In this document: piece after piece, positions 25,101 through 33,221 of the stretch
Layout of the letters: each line of letters starts with the position of its first letter
How positions within the stretch are numbered: the stretch's first letter is position 1
Source of the DNA: an uncultured Gammaproteobacteria bacterium
GTDB lineage: Bacteria; Pseudomonadota; Gammaproteobacteria; Arenicellales; CAJQKF01
NCBI GenBank assembly: GCA_905478855.1
Contig: CAJQKF010000001.1
Coordinates: forward strand, 1 to 46,155
Reading direction: 5' to 3'
DNA: 46,155 nt
Notes under the pieces: model-generated
Seen by the model: only the letters and a program-made list of their open reading frames with translations
What the model was told of the DNA's origin: nothing
Databases searched by the model: none
Made by a program: the position numbers and the translations under genes

Positions 25101-25127
25101 ACACAGGTTCATATAATGAACCTGTGT
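25101..25127. promoter_or_regulatory. Perfect 27-base inverted repeat between iclR and tctC
   Basis: The arms ACACAGGTTCAT (25101-25112) and ATGAACCTGTGT (25116-25127) are exact inverse complements around ATA. The site sits in the divergent gap, 74 bases upstream of the IclR start and about 125 upstream of tctC. There is no T-run on either side, so a protein-binding site, probably for the IclR protein, is more likely than a terminator. A second looser repeat (GACAA, 5 bases, TTGTC) lies nearby at 25073-25087. Confidence 0.65.
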
Positions 25128-25252
25128 GTAAAAATTGTCCATAGTGTTTTGCCTTGATTTAAAAGACAAACAGGAGCCTTTTGCATAAGCTTAGGGCAGT
25201 ATGATTCAATGACACCCGGTAAACGGGACTCAAAACCAGCGAGGAGAATTAG

Positions 25253-26194
25253 ATGAAATCGATGTTGAAACTTGTTGCAGTTGGCTTAGCCGCTGCATTC
25301 CTGATTGTGGGTCCTGCCCACGCGGCATATCCCGATAAGCCAGTATCTTTTATTGTTCCATGGCCTCCAGGTGACCTTGAAGACGTTCTGACACGAATGA
25401 TCGCTGATGATTTTCAGGCTGAATATGGCATCGCGGCTGCAGTAGTTAACAAACCTGGAGGAGGTGGTGGCCCATTTCCTGGCGCGCTTGAAGTGGCTAA
25501 TGCAGATGCTGATGGATCAATGATTGGTAGCTTTGTAATCGGCGTGCCTGTTGTTGGCCCCGCAGTCGGTGTGCCCGGTATTGAGGAAGATACTTTTGAA
25601 GCCTTGGGAATTTTCCTAACCTATCCCTTCGTAATCGTAGCTTCTAAAGATGCACCGTTCTCTAATATGGACGAGCTTGCAGCACATGCCCAGTCTAATG
25701 ATGTTGCGCTCGGTCACTTTGGACCACCACTGGTACCAACCAAAGTAACACTTGCTATGGCTAAAGCGAAAGGCTTCAGTTATTCCTCCGATGCTGCATT
25801 TGATGCTCTCGATTGCAATACGCTGGCATCTGGTGATGCCGATGTGATCAATACAACTATTCAACTTATACTCCCGTGTTTAGACAAAGTGAATGTGTTG
25901 GCTTCAATTACTAGTGATCCGATTCATCTAGTCCCAGATGCTCCAACTGCAGGTCAATTAGAGGCCTCACTAGATGTTTTCTTATGGAATGGTTTGTTTG
26001 TTAAAAAAGGTACTCCAGCGGACGTTAAAGAAAAGATCATCGCAATAGCTAAGAAAACTATGGGGAGTGATAAAGCGCAACAGCTTGCGAAAGACACGGG
26101 CGCGCAAGTGTATTGGATGGATGCAGCCGCTGCGGAAGCTCAAATCGTAAAAGATCGTGCAACCATGATAACTGTCAACAGCATGATAAACTAA
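25253..26194 (+). CDS. tctC: Tripartite tricarboxylate transporter binding protein
   Basis: The 313-residue periplasmic receptor is of the TctC (Bug) family. The signal peptide covers residues 1-24 (cleavage at AHA/AYP). The mature protein starts YPDKPVSFIVPWPPG, the family's first strand and phosphate-like loop, and continues NKPGGGGGPFPGALEVANADADG. The 'PGD-E' part of the first loop departs from the usual PGGxxD. TctC proteins capture carboxylates (citrate, tricarballylate, aromatic acids) for the TctAB permease. Two Cys (DALDCN and LPCLDK) lie in domain 2 and may form a disulfide. The ATG at 25253 has GAGGAG upstream. It is separated from tctB by a terminator-like hairpin. Confidence 0.9.
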   Translation: MKSMLKLVAVGLAAAFLIVGPAHAAYPDKPVSFIVPWPPGDLEDVLTRMIADDFQAEYGIAAAVVNKPGGGGGPFPGALEVANADADGSMIGSFVIGVPVVGPAVGVPGIEEDTFEALGIFLTYPFVIVASKDAPFSNMDELAAHAQSNDVALGHFGPPLVPTKVTLAMAKAKGFSYSSDAAFDALDCNTLASGDADVINTTIQLILPCLDKVNVLASITSDPIHLVPDAPTAGQLEASLDVFLWNGLFVKKGTPADVKEKIIAIAKKTMGSDKAQQLAKDTGAQVYWMDAAAAEAQIVKDRATMITVNSMIN

Positions 26195-26223
26195 TAACTA
26201 CTTCACTCATTCTGACCACTAAC

Positions 26224-26263
26224 GGCGTGTTCGAATTGTTGAATTTCGAGCACGCCTTTTTTT
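26224..26263 (+). terminator. Terminator-like attenuator between tctC and tctB
   Basis: The arms GGCGTGTTCGAA (26224-26235) and TTCGAGCACGCC (26245-26256) form a 12-pair stem with one G-U pair and a 9-base loop, followed at once by seven T residues. The tctB start codon ATG (26264) follows directly after the T-run, so no free ribosome site is present. The hairpin can end most transcripts after tctC and also hide the tctB start, keeping the binding protein in excess over the permease. Confidence 0.85.
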
Positions 26264-26845
26264 ATGGCTAAGGAAAAACCACAAAACGCTACTCATAACT
26301 CATCTAGAGCTGAGGATGAGTTATTTGGCCGTGATCAAAAGAGTGGCGAGATCGTTTTTGCGGGCTTTTTGTTATTTATTGCGTTGTTGTTACTGGCTTT
26401 GATTGCTCAACAAACAACTTATATCAAAGGAATGTCGTTTGTTAGTCAACCTAGGTTTTGGCCTGGGTTGTGTCTTATCGGGTTTGTGCTGTGCGCGGCG
26501 ATCCACTTTTATAACGTCTATAAGAATTTCGACTTTGTTGCCAACAAACAAGCAACTATTGCGGAACTTCGACACTGGATATCACCCCTGGAATATGCCA
26601 TTTATTTCATGGTTTATGTCTACTCAACACAATGGCTCGGATATCTATTTTCCACGTTACTATTTAGTTTTTTTTTAGTGCGCCGCTGTGGCTATAGTGG
26701 GCGACGTTGGTCATTATCTGCAGCTGGGTTTGCGCTAATCGTCGTATTGTTTTTTAAGACCTTTTTACAAATAAGAATTCCCGGTGGCGCCCTTTATGAA
26801 TGGTTTCCTGCCGGACTTCGTAATTTTATGATTCTGTACCTTTGA
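26264..26845 (+). CDS. tctB: Tripartite tricarboxylate transporter small permease
   Basis: The 193-residue membrane protein has four hydrophobic segments (about residues 29-46, 62-84, 110-126 and 150-170) and a charged N-terminus of about 28 residues, the TctB layout. The segment SFVSQPRFWPGLCLIGF matches the conserved first periplasmic loop and second helix of the family. It is followed after 1 base by tctA. The only usable start is the ATG at 26264, which abuts the T-run of the upstream hairpin; no alternative start occurs before the first membrane segment. Confidence 0.85.
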   Translation: MAKEKPQNATHNSSRAEDELFGRDQKSGEIVFAGFLLFIALLLLALIAQQTTYIKGMSFVSQPRFWPGLCLIGFVLCAAIHFYNVYKNFDFVANKQATIAELRHWISPLEYAIYFMVYVYSTQWLGYLFSTLLFSFFLVRRCGYSGRRWSLSAAGFALIVVLFFKTFLQIRIPGGALYEWFPAGLRNFMILYL

Positions 26846-26846
26846 T

Positions 26847-28325
26847 ATGTTAGTTGAAGGCATAACGGCTGTATTGCGACTCGACGTGATGTTGGCACTA
26901 TTTGTCGGCGCCATTGGCGGCGTAATTATTGGCGCTATTCCTGGTGTGGGTGCGGCAGTTGCGATTGCTATCTTATTGCCAGCTACTTTTTCCATGGACC
27001 CATTGGTTGGGCTAACATTGTTGTTGGGAATTTACGGCGCTTCTATGTATGGTGGCGCAATACCGGCAATACTGATCAATACGCCTGGCACGCCGGTTAA
27101 TGCGTTAACCACATACGACGGCTATCCGATGACACTGCGCGGAGAAGGCTCGCGGGCTATCTCTCTGGCGTATAGCGCATCATTTTTTGGTGGAATTTTT
27201 TCGGTTCTGTGTCTGATGATTTTATCCCCCTACCTCGCCAAAGTTGCGCCTTTATTCGGTTCAAGAGACATCTTTATGGCCGCCTTACTTGGAGTCGTAT
27301 TAGTAATCGTATCGCATCGTGGTAAAGCCATGATTGCCGGTATGTTGTTATTTTTTGGTATGTTTTTAAATACGGTTGGCATGGAGAACGTGCGTTATTC
27401 CATGCGTTATACGTTCGAACAAGATTGGCTTATCTCGGGCTTTAATTTGATCGTCGTATTGTTAGGCCTATTTGCTATATCTCAGGCATTTCTCTTATTG
27501 ACTGAAAAAGATTCTGTGCCCAAGCAGGGCGAAATTAGTGGTGGTGTGCTTCATGGTTTTAAAGAATTGTTTCAGCATAAAAGAGTAGTAACCACATCGT
27601 CTACCTTCGGTGTAGTGATGGGGATAATCCCGGGGGTAGGCGAGTTTTTATCTCAATTTTTTTCTTACTCGTTGGCACAGAAGTTCTCAAAAACCCCAGA
27701 ACTTTTTGGTAATGGCGCACCGGAAGGAATCGTTGCTGCGGAATCAGCAAATAATGCTGTGCCGGCAGCGGCTATGGTTCCGTTGCTAGCGCTAGGCATT
27801 CCAGGTGAGGCATTAACTGCGATGATGCTTTCGGTTTTTTATGTGCATAATATTATTCCGGGACCCGCTCTATTTAGCACACGTCCTGAGTTTCTGGTGA
27901 GTCTTTATACCTGCCTATTTGTGGTGAATATAGTCATTGTTATATTTCTATTGTTTAGTACGCGACTAATAACCAAGATTATTCGCATACCGACTAAGTT
28001 TCTGGGAATGTGTATTTTAACGTTGTCTCTGGTCGGTGTTTACAGCCTGCGAAATTCACCGATTGATTGTGCTGTCGCTGCTGTTTGTGGTCTATTTGGG
28101 TTTATTTTAAAGCGACTTGATTGGCCAGTAGTGCCCGTGGTTTTGGGAATGGTTCTCGGGCGCATTCTTGATGAAAAATTCCGTAATAGTCTTGCCAGGT
28201 TGAAAACTCCCATCGATATGATTGATAGACCTATTTCCGGCACTATTTTCGCTATTATTGTTTTGGTGTTGTTAGCGCATTTTTACGGAATGTATCGTGC
28301 TCGTTCTCGCCGACTTGCGAGCTAA
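26847..28325 (+). CDS. tctA: Tripartite tricarboxylate transporter large permease
   Basis: This 492-residue protein with about 12 membrane segments is a clear TctA. Signature blocks include GGVIIGAIPGVGAAVAIAILLP near residue 25, GIYGASMYGGAIPAILINTPGTP near residue 65, VMGIIPGVGEFLSQFFSY near residue 256 (second repeat of the PGxG motif) and ESANNAVPAAAMVPLLALGIPG near residue 295. The two inverted halves each bear one PGVG hairpin. Together with TctB it forms the proton- or sodium-driven permease for the TctC ligand. Confidence 0.93.
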   Translation: MLVEGITAVLRLDVMLALFVGAIGGVIIGAIPGVGAAVAIAILLPATFSMDPLVGLTLLLGIYGASMYGGAIPAILINTPGTPVNALTTYDGYPMTLRGEGSRAISLAYSASFFGGIFSVLCLMILSPYLAKVAPLFGSRDIFMAALLGVVLVIVSHRGKAMIAGMLLFFGMFLNTVGMENVRYSMRYTFEQDWLISGFNLIVVLLGLFAISQAFLLLTEKDSVPKQGEISGGVLHGFKELFQHKRVVTTSSTFGVVMGIIPGVGEFLSQFFSYSLAQKFSKTPELFGNGAPEGIVAAESANNAVPAAAMVPLLALGIPGEALTAMMLSVFYVHNIIPGPALFSTRPEFLVSLYTCLFVVNIVIVIFLLFSTRLITKIIRIPTKFLGMCILTLSLVGVYSLRNSPIDCAVAAVCGLFGFILKRLDWPVVPVVLGMVLGRILDEKFRNSLARLKTPIDMIDRPISGTIFAIIVLVLLAHFYGMYRARSRRLAS

Positions 28326-28410
28326 TGCTAACGACTTACACTAACGCCGTCTTATTTATACATGGCTTACCGTTAATCTAAATTTATATAAATATTCTAG
28401 TCGTATCATT

Positions 28411-29898
28411 ATGCAACAAGACTCTATTAATACTCTCCGGGACCAACCTATCCGGCCGCAAAAATTGTTGATTAATAACAAAAGCATTGATGCAGTAGAG
28501 CAGAAAACGTTTGATGTTATTAGTCCAATCGATGGCCGCGTAATAACATCAATCCCCCGTGGTGGTGAGATGGATGTAAATCTTGCAGTCCGTGCGGCAC
28601 GAAAAGCGTTTGAATCGGGTGTATGGAGTAATGCAACTCCCTCATTTCGAAAACAAGTATTACAGCGCTGGGCGGATCTTATTGAAGCACATGCCTTGGA
28701 AATAGCTGTGCTCGGTGTGCGCGATAACGGTACCGAAATCGGTATGGCGTACAAGGCTGAACCATTGAGTGCGGTTGGAACATTTCGTTATTTTGCCGAG
28801 GCCATTGACAAAATATATGGTGAAATTGCGCCTACGTTGAATACAACATTAGGTCTGATTCATCGAGAGCCCGTAGGTGTTGTTGGTGCTATTGTTCCGT
28901 GGAATTTTCCGTTAATGATTGGAGCATGGAAGCTGGCACCGGCATTGGCTGCAGGAAACTCGGTGGTTTTAAAACCGTCTGAGGATGCTAGCCTTGGTTT
29001 ACTAAAAATTGCTGAGCTTGCGGTTCAAGCGGGAATGCCTGCCGGCGTTTTAAATATAGTAACGGGTCTGGGTATCGAAGCAGGTGCTTCACTGGCATTG
29101 CATAACGATGTTGATGTGCTCGTATTTACCGGCTCGGGGAATGTTGGTCGACAACTTCTTGAATACTCAGCTCAATCGAACTTAAAGCGTGTGTATCTCG
29201 AACTTGGTGGAAAATCGCCCAACATTGTATTTGCTGATGCGCCGAATTTAGATATTGCTGCAAAAACCTCCACACTCGGTATTTTCCGAAATGCCGGGCA
29301 GGTGTGTGTTGCGGGGTCTCGTTTGTTAATTGAGGAGCCAATCTATGACGAATTTCTTGACAAGGTTTGTAATCATGGAGCAAGTTTACGAATTGGTGAT
29401 CCGCTTAATTTGGAAACAGATGTTGGCGCTATAAATAGTGGTCGGCAGTTGGAGCGATGTCAGGGGTTTATTCAGCGGGCCCTAGATGAGGGGGCACATT
29501 GTTTAATTGGCGGGCAAGCTCTGCATCAGGAGTCGGGCGGTTTTTATATGCAGCCTACTATATTTGATCGTGTCACACAGAATATGGAACTTGCTCGTGA
29601 AGAAGTGTTCGGGCCTGTTTTGGCAGTTAGTAAATTTACCGACGCTGATGAGGCTCTTTCGATCGCCAATGATAGTGTTTATGGACTTGCCTCAGCGGTG
29701 TGGACAAGTAACTTATCTTTAGCGCATAGAATGGTTCGGGGAATACGTAGTGGACTTGTACATGTAAATTGTTACGGTGGTGCGGATATTACTGTGCCGC
29801 TTGGAGGTGTCGGCCAATCAGGCAACGGACATGACAAATCCATGCATGCATTTGATAAATATTCAGATCTCAAGACCGCTTGGATTCAATTAAGTTAA
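28411..29898 (+). CDS. Aldehyde dehydrogenase, PuuC-like
   Basis: This 495-residue NAD(P)+-dependent aldehyde dehydrogenase is most like the gamma-glutamyl-gamma-aminobutyraldehyde dehydrogenase (PuuC) / betaine-aldehyde group. Visible: PWNFPLMIGAWKLAPALAAGN with the Asn of the oxyanion hole near residue 166, the Lys of VLKPSE near 190, FTGSGNVGRQL (cofactor loop) near 243, the general-base Glu in LELGGKSPN near 268, catalytic Cys in NAGQVCVAGSR near 302 and EEVFGPVLAV near 398. It starts 85 bases after tctA. It could oxidise the aldehyde made by the PuuB-like oxidase or by the aminotransferase. Confidence 0.88.
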   Translation: MQQDSINTLRDQPIRPQKLLINNKSIDAVEQKTFDVISPIDGRVITSIPRGGEMDVNLAVRAARKAFESGVWSNATPSFRKQVLQRWADLIEAHALEIAVLGVRDNGTEIGMAYKAEPLSAVGTFRYFAEAIDKIYGEIAPTLNTTLGLIHREPVGVVGAIVPWNFPLMIGAWKLAPALAAGNSVVLKPSEDASLGLLKIAELAVQAGMPAGVLNIVTGLGIEAGASLALHNDVDVLVFTGSGNVGRQLLEYSAQSNLKRVYLELGGKSPNIVFADAPNLDIAAKTSTLGIFRNAGQVCVAGSRLLIEEPIYDEFLDKVCNHGASLRIGDPLNLETDVGAINSGRQLERCQGFIQRALDEGAHCLIGGQALHQESGGFYMQPTIFDRVTQNMELAREEVFGPVLAVSKFTDADEALSIANDSVYGLASAVWTSNLSLAHRMVRGIRSGLVHVNCYGGADITVPLGGVGQSGNGHDKSMHAFDKYSDLKTAWIQLS

Positions 29899-29988
29899 TT
29901 ATTTAACCTACACATAGTTATTCACATCTTGACTGGGCTATGTGGAGTTATATTGAGTGGATGTATCTAGCTATGAATATTTTCATTA

Positions 29989-30858
29989 ATGATATTCAAA
30001 TCTGTGGAAGTTAATAACTCGAAAGCTGCACTGCTTATGGTGTTTTCAATGTTATTGATTTCCGCTAATGACGTGATTCTAAAACTTGCTAGCGATGATC
30101 TAGGGGTTGGACAGCTTCTTTTTATACGAGGCCTGCTGGCAAGTTTAATCTTTAGTGGCGTAATCATAGTCAGCGGCCGACCCTTAATACCGAAACAAGG
30201 TTATTCATTTTGGGTTGTTGGACGCGCTTTTTGTGAAACTTGTGCCACACTATGTTTTATCTCTGCACTTGTATTGTTGCCAATTGCTACGGTGTCTACG
30301 CTGGTATGGACATCACCATTTTTTCTTACAATTCTTGCGGTAATTTTTTTGTCGGAGAAAGTGCCGGTAGCTCGATGGATGGCTTTATTGCTTGGGTTTG
30401 TCGGCATGCTACTTGTTACTAACCCATTTTCTGAATCGTTTGAAATGGTAATGGTGTTGCCTTTGCTTGCCGCTTTTTTCGTTTCGGTTCGCGATATCGT
30501 AACCCGCAAAGTCGATATTAACTTACACTCGATGTACATCACACTGCCAACATTGGTGTGTGTTTCGGCAGTGGGGTTATTACTGTCGTTTGGCCGATGG
30601 CAGACGGTGGAATGGTCGCATATTGGTTGGCTTGGGATAAGTGCGGTCCTTCTATGTGCGGGATTTTTTACTCAAATTGCGGCGATACGGAGTGGAGAAT
30701 TATCATTCGTGTCGCCATTCGTCTATGTGGGTGTTGTTAGTGCTGTGTTCTGGGGATATGTGGTTTGGGGTGATGTGCCCACTGGCCTAACGATTCTAGG
30801 AATGCTAGTTATCGTGGTATCCAGTATCTACGTTGTCCTACGCGGTGTGAGACGTTGA
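29989..30858 (+). CDS. DMT-superfamily (EamA) transporter
   Basis: The 289-residue protein has ten hydrophobic segments in two EamA repeats. The first repeat begins ALLMVFSMLLISANDVILK and includes the family's IRGLLASL helix. Such carriers export or import metabolites and amino-acid-like compounds; the substrate is not predictable. It ends inside the convergent amidotransferase gene (21-base overlap of 3' ends, 30838-30858). It follows the aldehyde dehydrogenase by 90 bases. Confidence 0.85.
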   Translation: MIFKSVEVNNSKAALLMVFSMLLISANDVILKLASDDLGVGQLLFIRGLLASLIFSGVIIVSGRPLIPKQGYSFWVVGRAFCETCATLCFISALVLLPIATVSTLVWTSPFFLTILAVIFLSEKVPVARWMALLLGFVGMLLVTNPFSESFEMVMVLPLLAAFFVSVRDIVTRKVDINLHSMYITLPTLVCVSAVGLLLSFGRWQTVEWSHIGWLGISAVLLCAGFFTQIAAIRSGELSFVSPFVYVGVVSAVFWGYVVWGDVPTGLTILGMLVIVVSSIYVVLRGVRR

Positions 30859-31563
30859 TTGTTCTAGAAAAGTTACCATCCAGCGCGCAAAGAGCGCCCT
30901 GTGGCAAGGTTGAGTTAGTTGTTTATGTGCGGTAGTAAAAACATCCTTGGGTATATTTGGTTGTAAATGCTCCACGAGGTTGGAGATGAAATCCAAACTC
31001 ATTTCAGGGTGATATTGTGTTGTCATTATGTGCCGGTCAATAACATACGCGGCGTTATGACAGTTGGCACTGGTGCCAATAATGGTCGCACCATTAGGTG
31101 GTTCTATAACTTGTTCCGTATGCGCTGAATATAGATTTAAGCTGGACTGCGTTGGTTGCATCCACCCCAATCTTGAAGGGAATTCAGTTGCTTCCATTCC
31201 AAGTGACCAGCCACTTGGGTTAGATGCTATTTTACCGCCCAATGCGTTTGCGATAACTTGATGACCAAAACAAATTCCGATAGTTGGATATTTATGGGTA
31301 TTCAGTTCACGTATAAATTCATAAAGTTTGGGTATCCATGAGTGAGAATCATTAACAGATGCAGGGCTACCGGTAATAATATATGCATCGTTTGCATCGA
31401 TAGCATCTGGAAAAATATTATCAATAACTGGGATGATATTGAGCTTCCAGTCTGGTCGATAGGGGATCAGTAGCTTTTTAAATTTAACTTCGTCACTATC
31501 AAATTGTTTTGCAAAGTCCGAACGGTCGGTATTTACGAGTAATATTCCTATGGATTTAATCAT
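30838..31563 (-). CDS. Class I glutamine amidotransferase-like protein (GuaA type)
   Basis: The 241-residue stand-alone type 1 glutamine amidotransferase domain has an intact catalytic triad: Cys in GICFGHQVIANALGG (about residue 98) and the His-Glu pair in TTQYHPEMS (about residue 188). This is the GMP-synthase-like pattern (CFGHQ) rather than the peptidase C26 pattern of E. coli PuuD. Proteins of this type release ammonia from glutamine for a partner, or hydrolyse gamma-glutamyl amides. Aniline-degradation clusters pair a similar protein (AtdA2) with a glutamine-synthetase-like enzyme (AtdA1). Here such a partner lies 1.7 kb away. It is transcribed toward the DMT gene with a 3' overlap. Confidence 0.83.
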   Translation of the reverse strand: MIKSIGILLVNTDRSDFAKQFDSDEVKFKKLLIPYRPDWKLNIIPVIDNIFPDAIDANDAYIITGSPASVNDSHSWIPKLYEFIRELNTHKYPTIGICFGHQVIANALGGKIASNPSGWSLGMEATEFPSRLGWMQPTQSSLNLYSAHTEQVIEPPNGATIIGTSANCHNAAYVIDRHIMTTQYHPEMSLDFISNLVEHLQPNIPKDVFTTAHKQLTQPCHRALFARWMVTFLEQSTSHTA

Positions 31564-31913
31564 ACGGCTTTTAGTTGATTATTAGATTTCTTACGGTCGA
31601 ATATTTTTATGGTTAATGGTTCGCATTATGGGAAACATCAGTAGCTATATGAAATACCAAAGCGTTCGCATTTTACCTAGGGTGTTAGATCTAAGTTTGG
31701 CTGATCCCGATTGCAATGCGAGATTATACTAATTTCACTGTATATATGTATTAATCGGTGATTAAGTATCTCACTTTTGATTAAAAACTTTCTATGTGTG
31801 TTGAGATATAATAAAACAGTTGATTTAAATTAAATAACACGTAGCCAGAATTTTCCTTTATATTCTGGTTATTGGTTAATAGAATTCACTCGCATTAATT
31901 GTAAAGAATAATA
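31564..31913. promoter_or_regulatory. Divergent AT-rich promoter region of the amidotransferase and P450 genes
   Basis: The 350-base gap contains no gene. A consensus -10 hexamer TATAAT stands at 31807-31812, about 100 bases before the P450 start, but no good -35 was found at standard spacing (a TTGATT at 31777 is 24 bases away). The DNA is strongly AT-rich on the P450 side. The promoter call is weak. Confidence 0.35.
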
Positions 31914-33173
31914 ATGACGGTATTTACTCCTAACGATGATAGTTATGCAGATCTTTCTGATCATGATTCTTTTATTAATGGAGCACCGTATAATACTTTT
32001 TGCCGATTACGTAAGGAAGACCCAGTTAGCTGGTGTGATGGTGGAAATCATAAAGGTTTCTGGTCGATTACTCGACATGAAGATATCATGTTGTTAAATA
32101 GAGACTTTCGACGAGTTAGCTCTGCCCAGGGCATTCGATTGGAAGACCAAACTTACGAAGAATATCTGGCGCGCCGCACCTTTCAGGAAACTGACCCCCC
32201 TGAACACAGTCGTACTCGTATGCTGGTGGCGAAAGCGTTTTCACGTCCTGTTGTTGCCCAGTTTGAAGCAGACATACAGCAACTCTGTGATCAGATTCTC
32301 GATGAAGCATTACAGAGTAGCGAAGTAGATGCGGTTAAAAAAATAGCGCGTCAATTGCCTATGCGGATGCTGGGCAGAATAATAGGTGTACCTGATCAAG
32401 ATCTTGATTGGTTAGTCGAAAAAGGCGATGCACTGATCGCAAACACAGATCCTGATTTTAGTAAGCATGTTCTTGATAAGGACGATACCGATGCCTATCG
32501 ACTAATGCCGTTTAGATCTCCTGCTGGTGTAGAGTTGTGGAATTATGCCACCAAACTGATGGAGTCGAAGGTTCGTAGTCGGGACAAGTTGGGAGTTTTG
32601 AGTCTGATTACTCAACCAAATTCTCGTGGTGAGGTCATATCAGATGCTGAGTTTCGAAACTTTTTTTGTTTGCTGGTAGCGGCTGGAAACGATACAACAC
32701 GCTATACGATTGCAGGGGCAATACACGCTATTGCTAACCAGCAGGGCTTACTTCAAGAATTACAACAAGCAACAGACGAAACTTGGAAAAACCTGCCGGA
32801 TGAGTTTGTTCGCTGGGCTTCTCCCGCAATGCATTTTCGACGCACAGCGATACAAGACGTAACACTTCGCAATCAGAAAATTAAGGAAGGCGACAAAGTG
32901 GTACTTTGGTTTGTGTCTGCTAATCGTGATTCAGATGTCTTTGAACATCCCTATAGGGTGGGCATTGCTCGTACACCTAATCCGCACCTCGGCTTTGGTC
33001 AGGGTGGCCCTCATGTTTGTTTGGGTATGTGGTTAGCCAGACTTGAGGTGCGAATTTTATTGAAGTCTCTGGTTAGTCGGGTATCTGCTATTACGCAGAG
33101 CGGAGATCATACTTTTTTACGATCCAATTTTGTCGGTGGCATAAAACAACTGCCGATTCGAATTACGCTATAA
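31914..33173 (+). CDS. Cytochrome P450 (soluble bacterial type)
   Basis: The 419-residue monooxygenase lacks a membrane anchor. The heme-binding loop FGQGGPHVCLGMWLAR (about residues 360-375) carries the axial Cys. The I-helix oxygen-activation motif is AAGNDTTRY (about residue 260; Asn-Asp in place of the more common Gly-Asp/Glu). The ExxR motif appears as DEFVRW, and TDPPEHSRTRMLVAKAF is the typical C-helix block. P450s hydroxylate or dealkylate small molecules with electrons from ferredoxin and its reductase, neither of which is encoded in the window. It lies 48 bases before the GS-like ligase and is probably co-transcribed with it. Confidence 0.92.
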   Translation: MTVFTPNDDSYADLSDHDSFINGAPYNTFCRLRKEDPVSWCDGGNHKGFWSITRHEDIMLLNRDFRRVSSAQGIRLEDQTYEEYLARRTFQETDPPEHSRTRMLVAKAFSRPVVAQFEADIQQLCDQILDEALQSSEVDAVKKIARQLPMRMLGRIIGVPDQDLDWLVEKGDALIANTDPDFSKHVLDKDDTDAYRLMPFRSPAGVELWNYATKLMESKVRSRDKLGVLSLITQPNSRGEVISDAEFRNFFCLLVAAGNDTTRYTIAGAIHAIANQQGLLQELQQATDETWKNLPDEFVRWASPAMHFRRTAIQDVTLRNQKIKEGDKVVLWFVSANRDSDVFEHPYRVGIARTPNPHLGFGQGGPHVCLGMWLARLEVRILLKSLVSRVSAITQSGDHTFLRSNFVGGIKQLPIRITL

Positions 33174-33221
33174 ACGCTCAGTAAGATTACAACATACCCT
33201 AATTTAAGAGAGCAATTGAAT

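Noticed and set aside
30838..31563. Calling the amidotransferase PuuD
   Set aside because: Its CFGHQ nucleophile motif is GMP-synthase-like, not the C26 peptidase form of PuuD.
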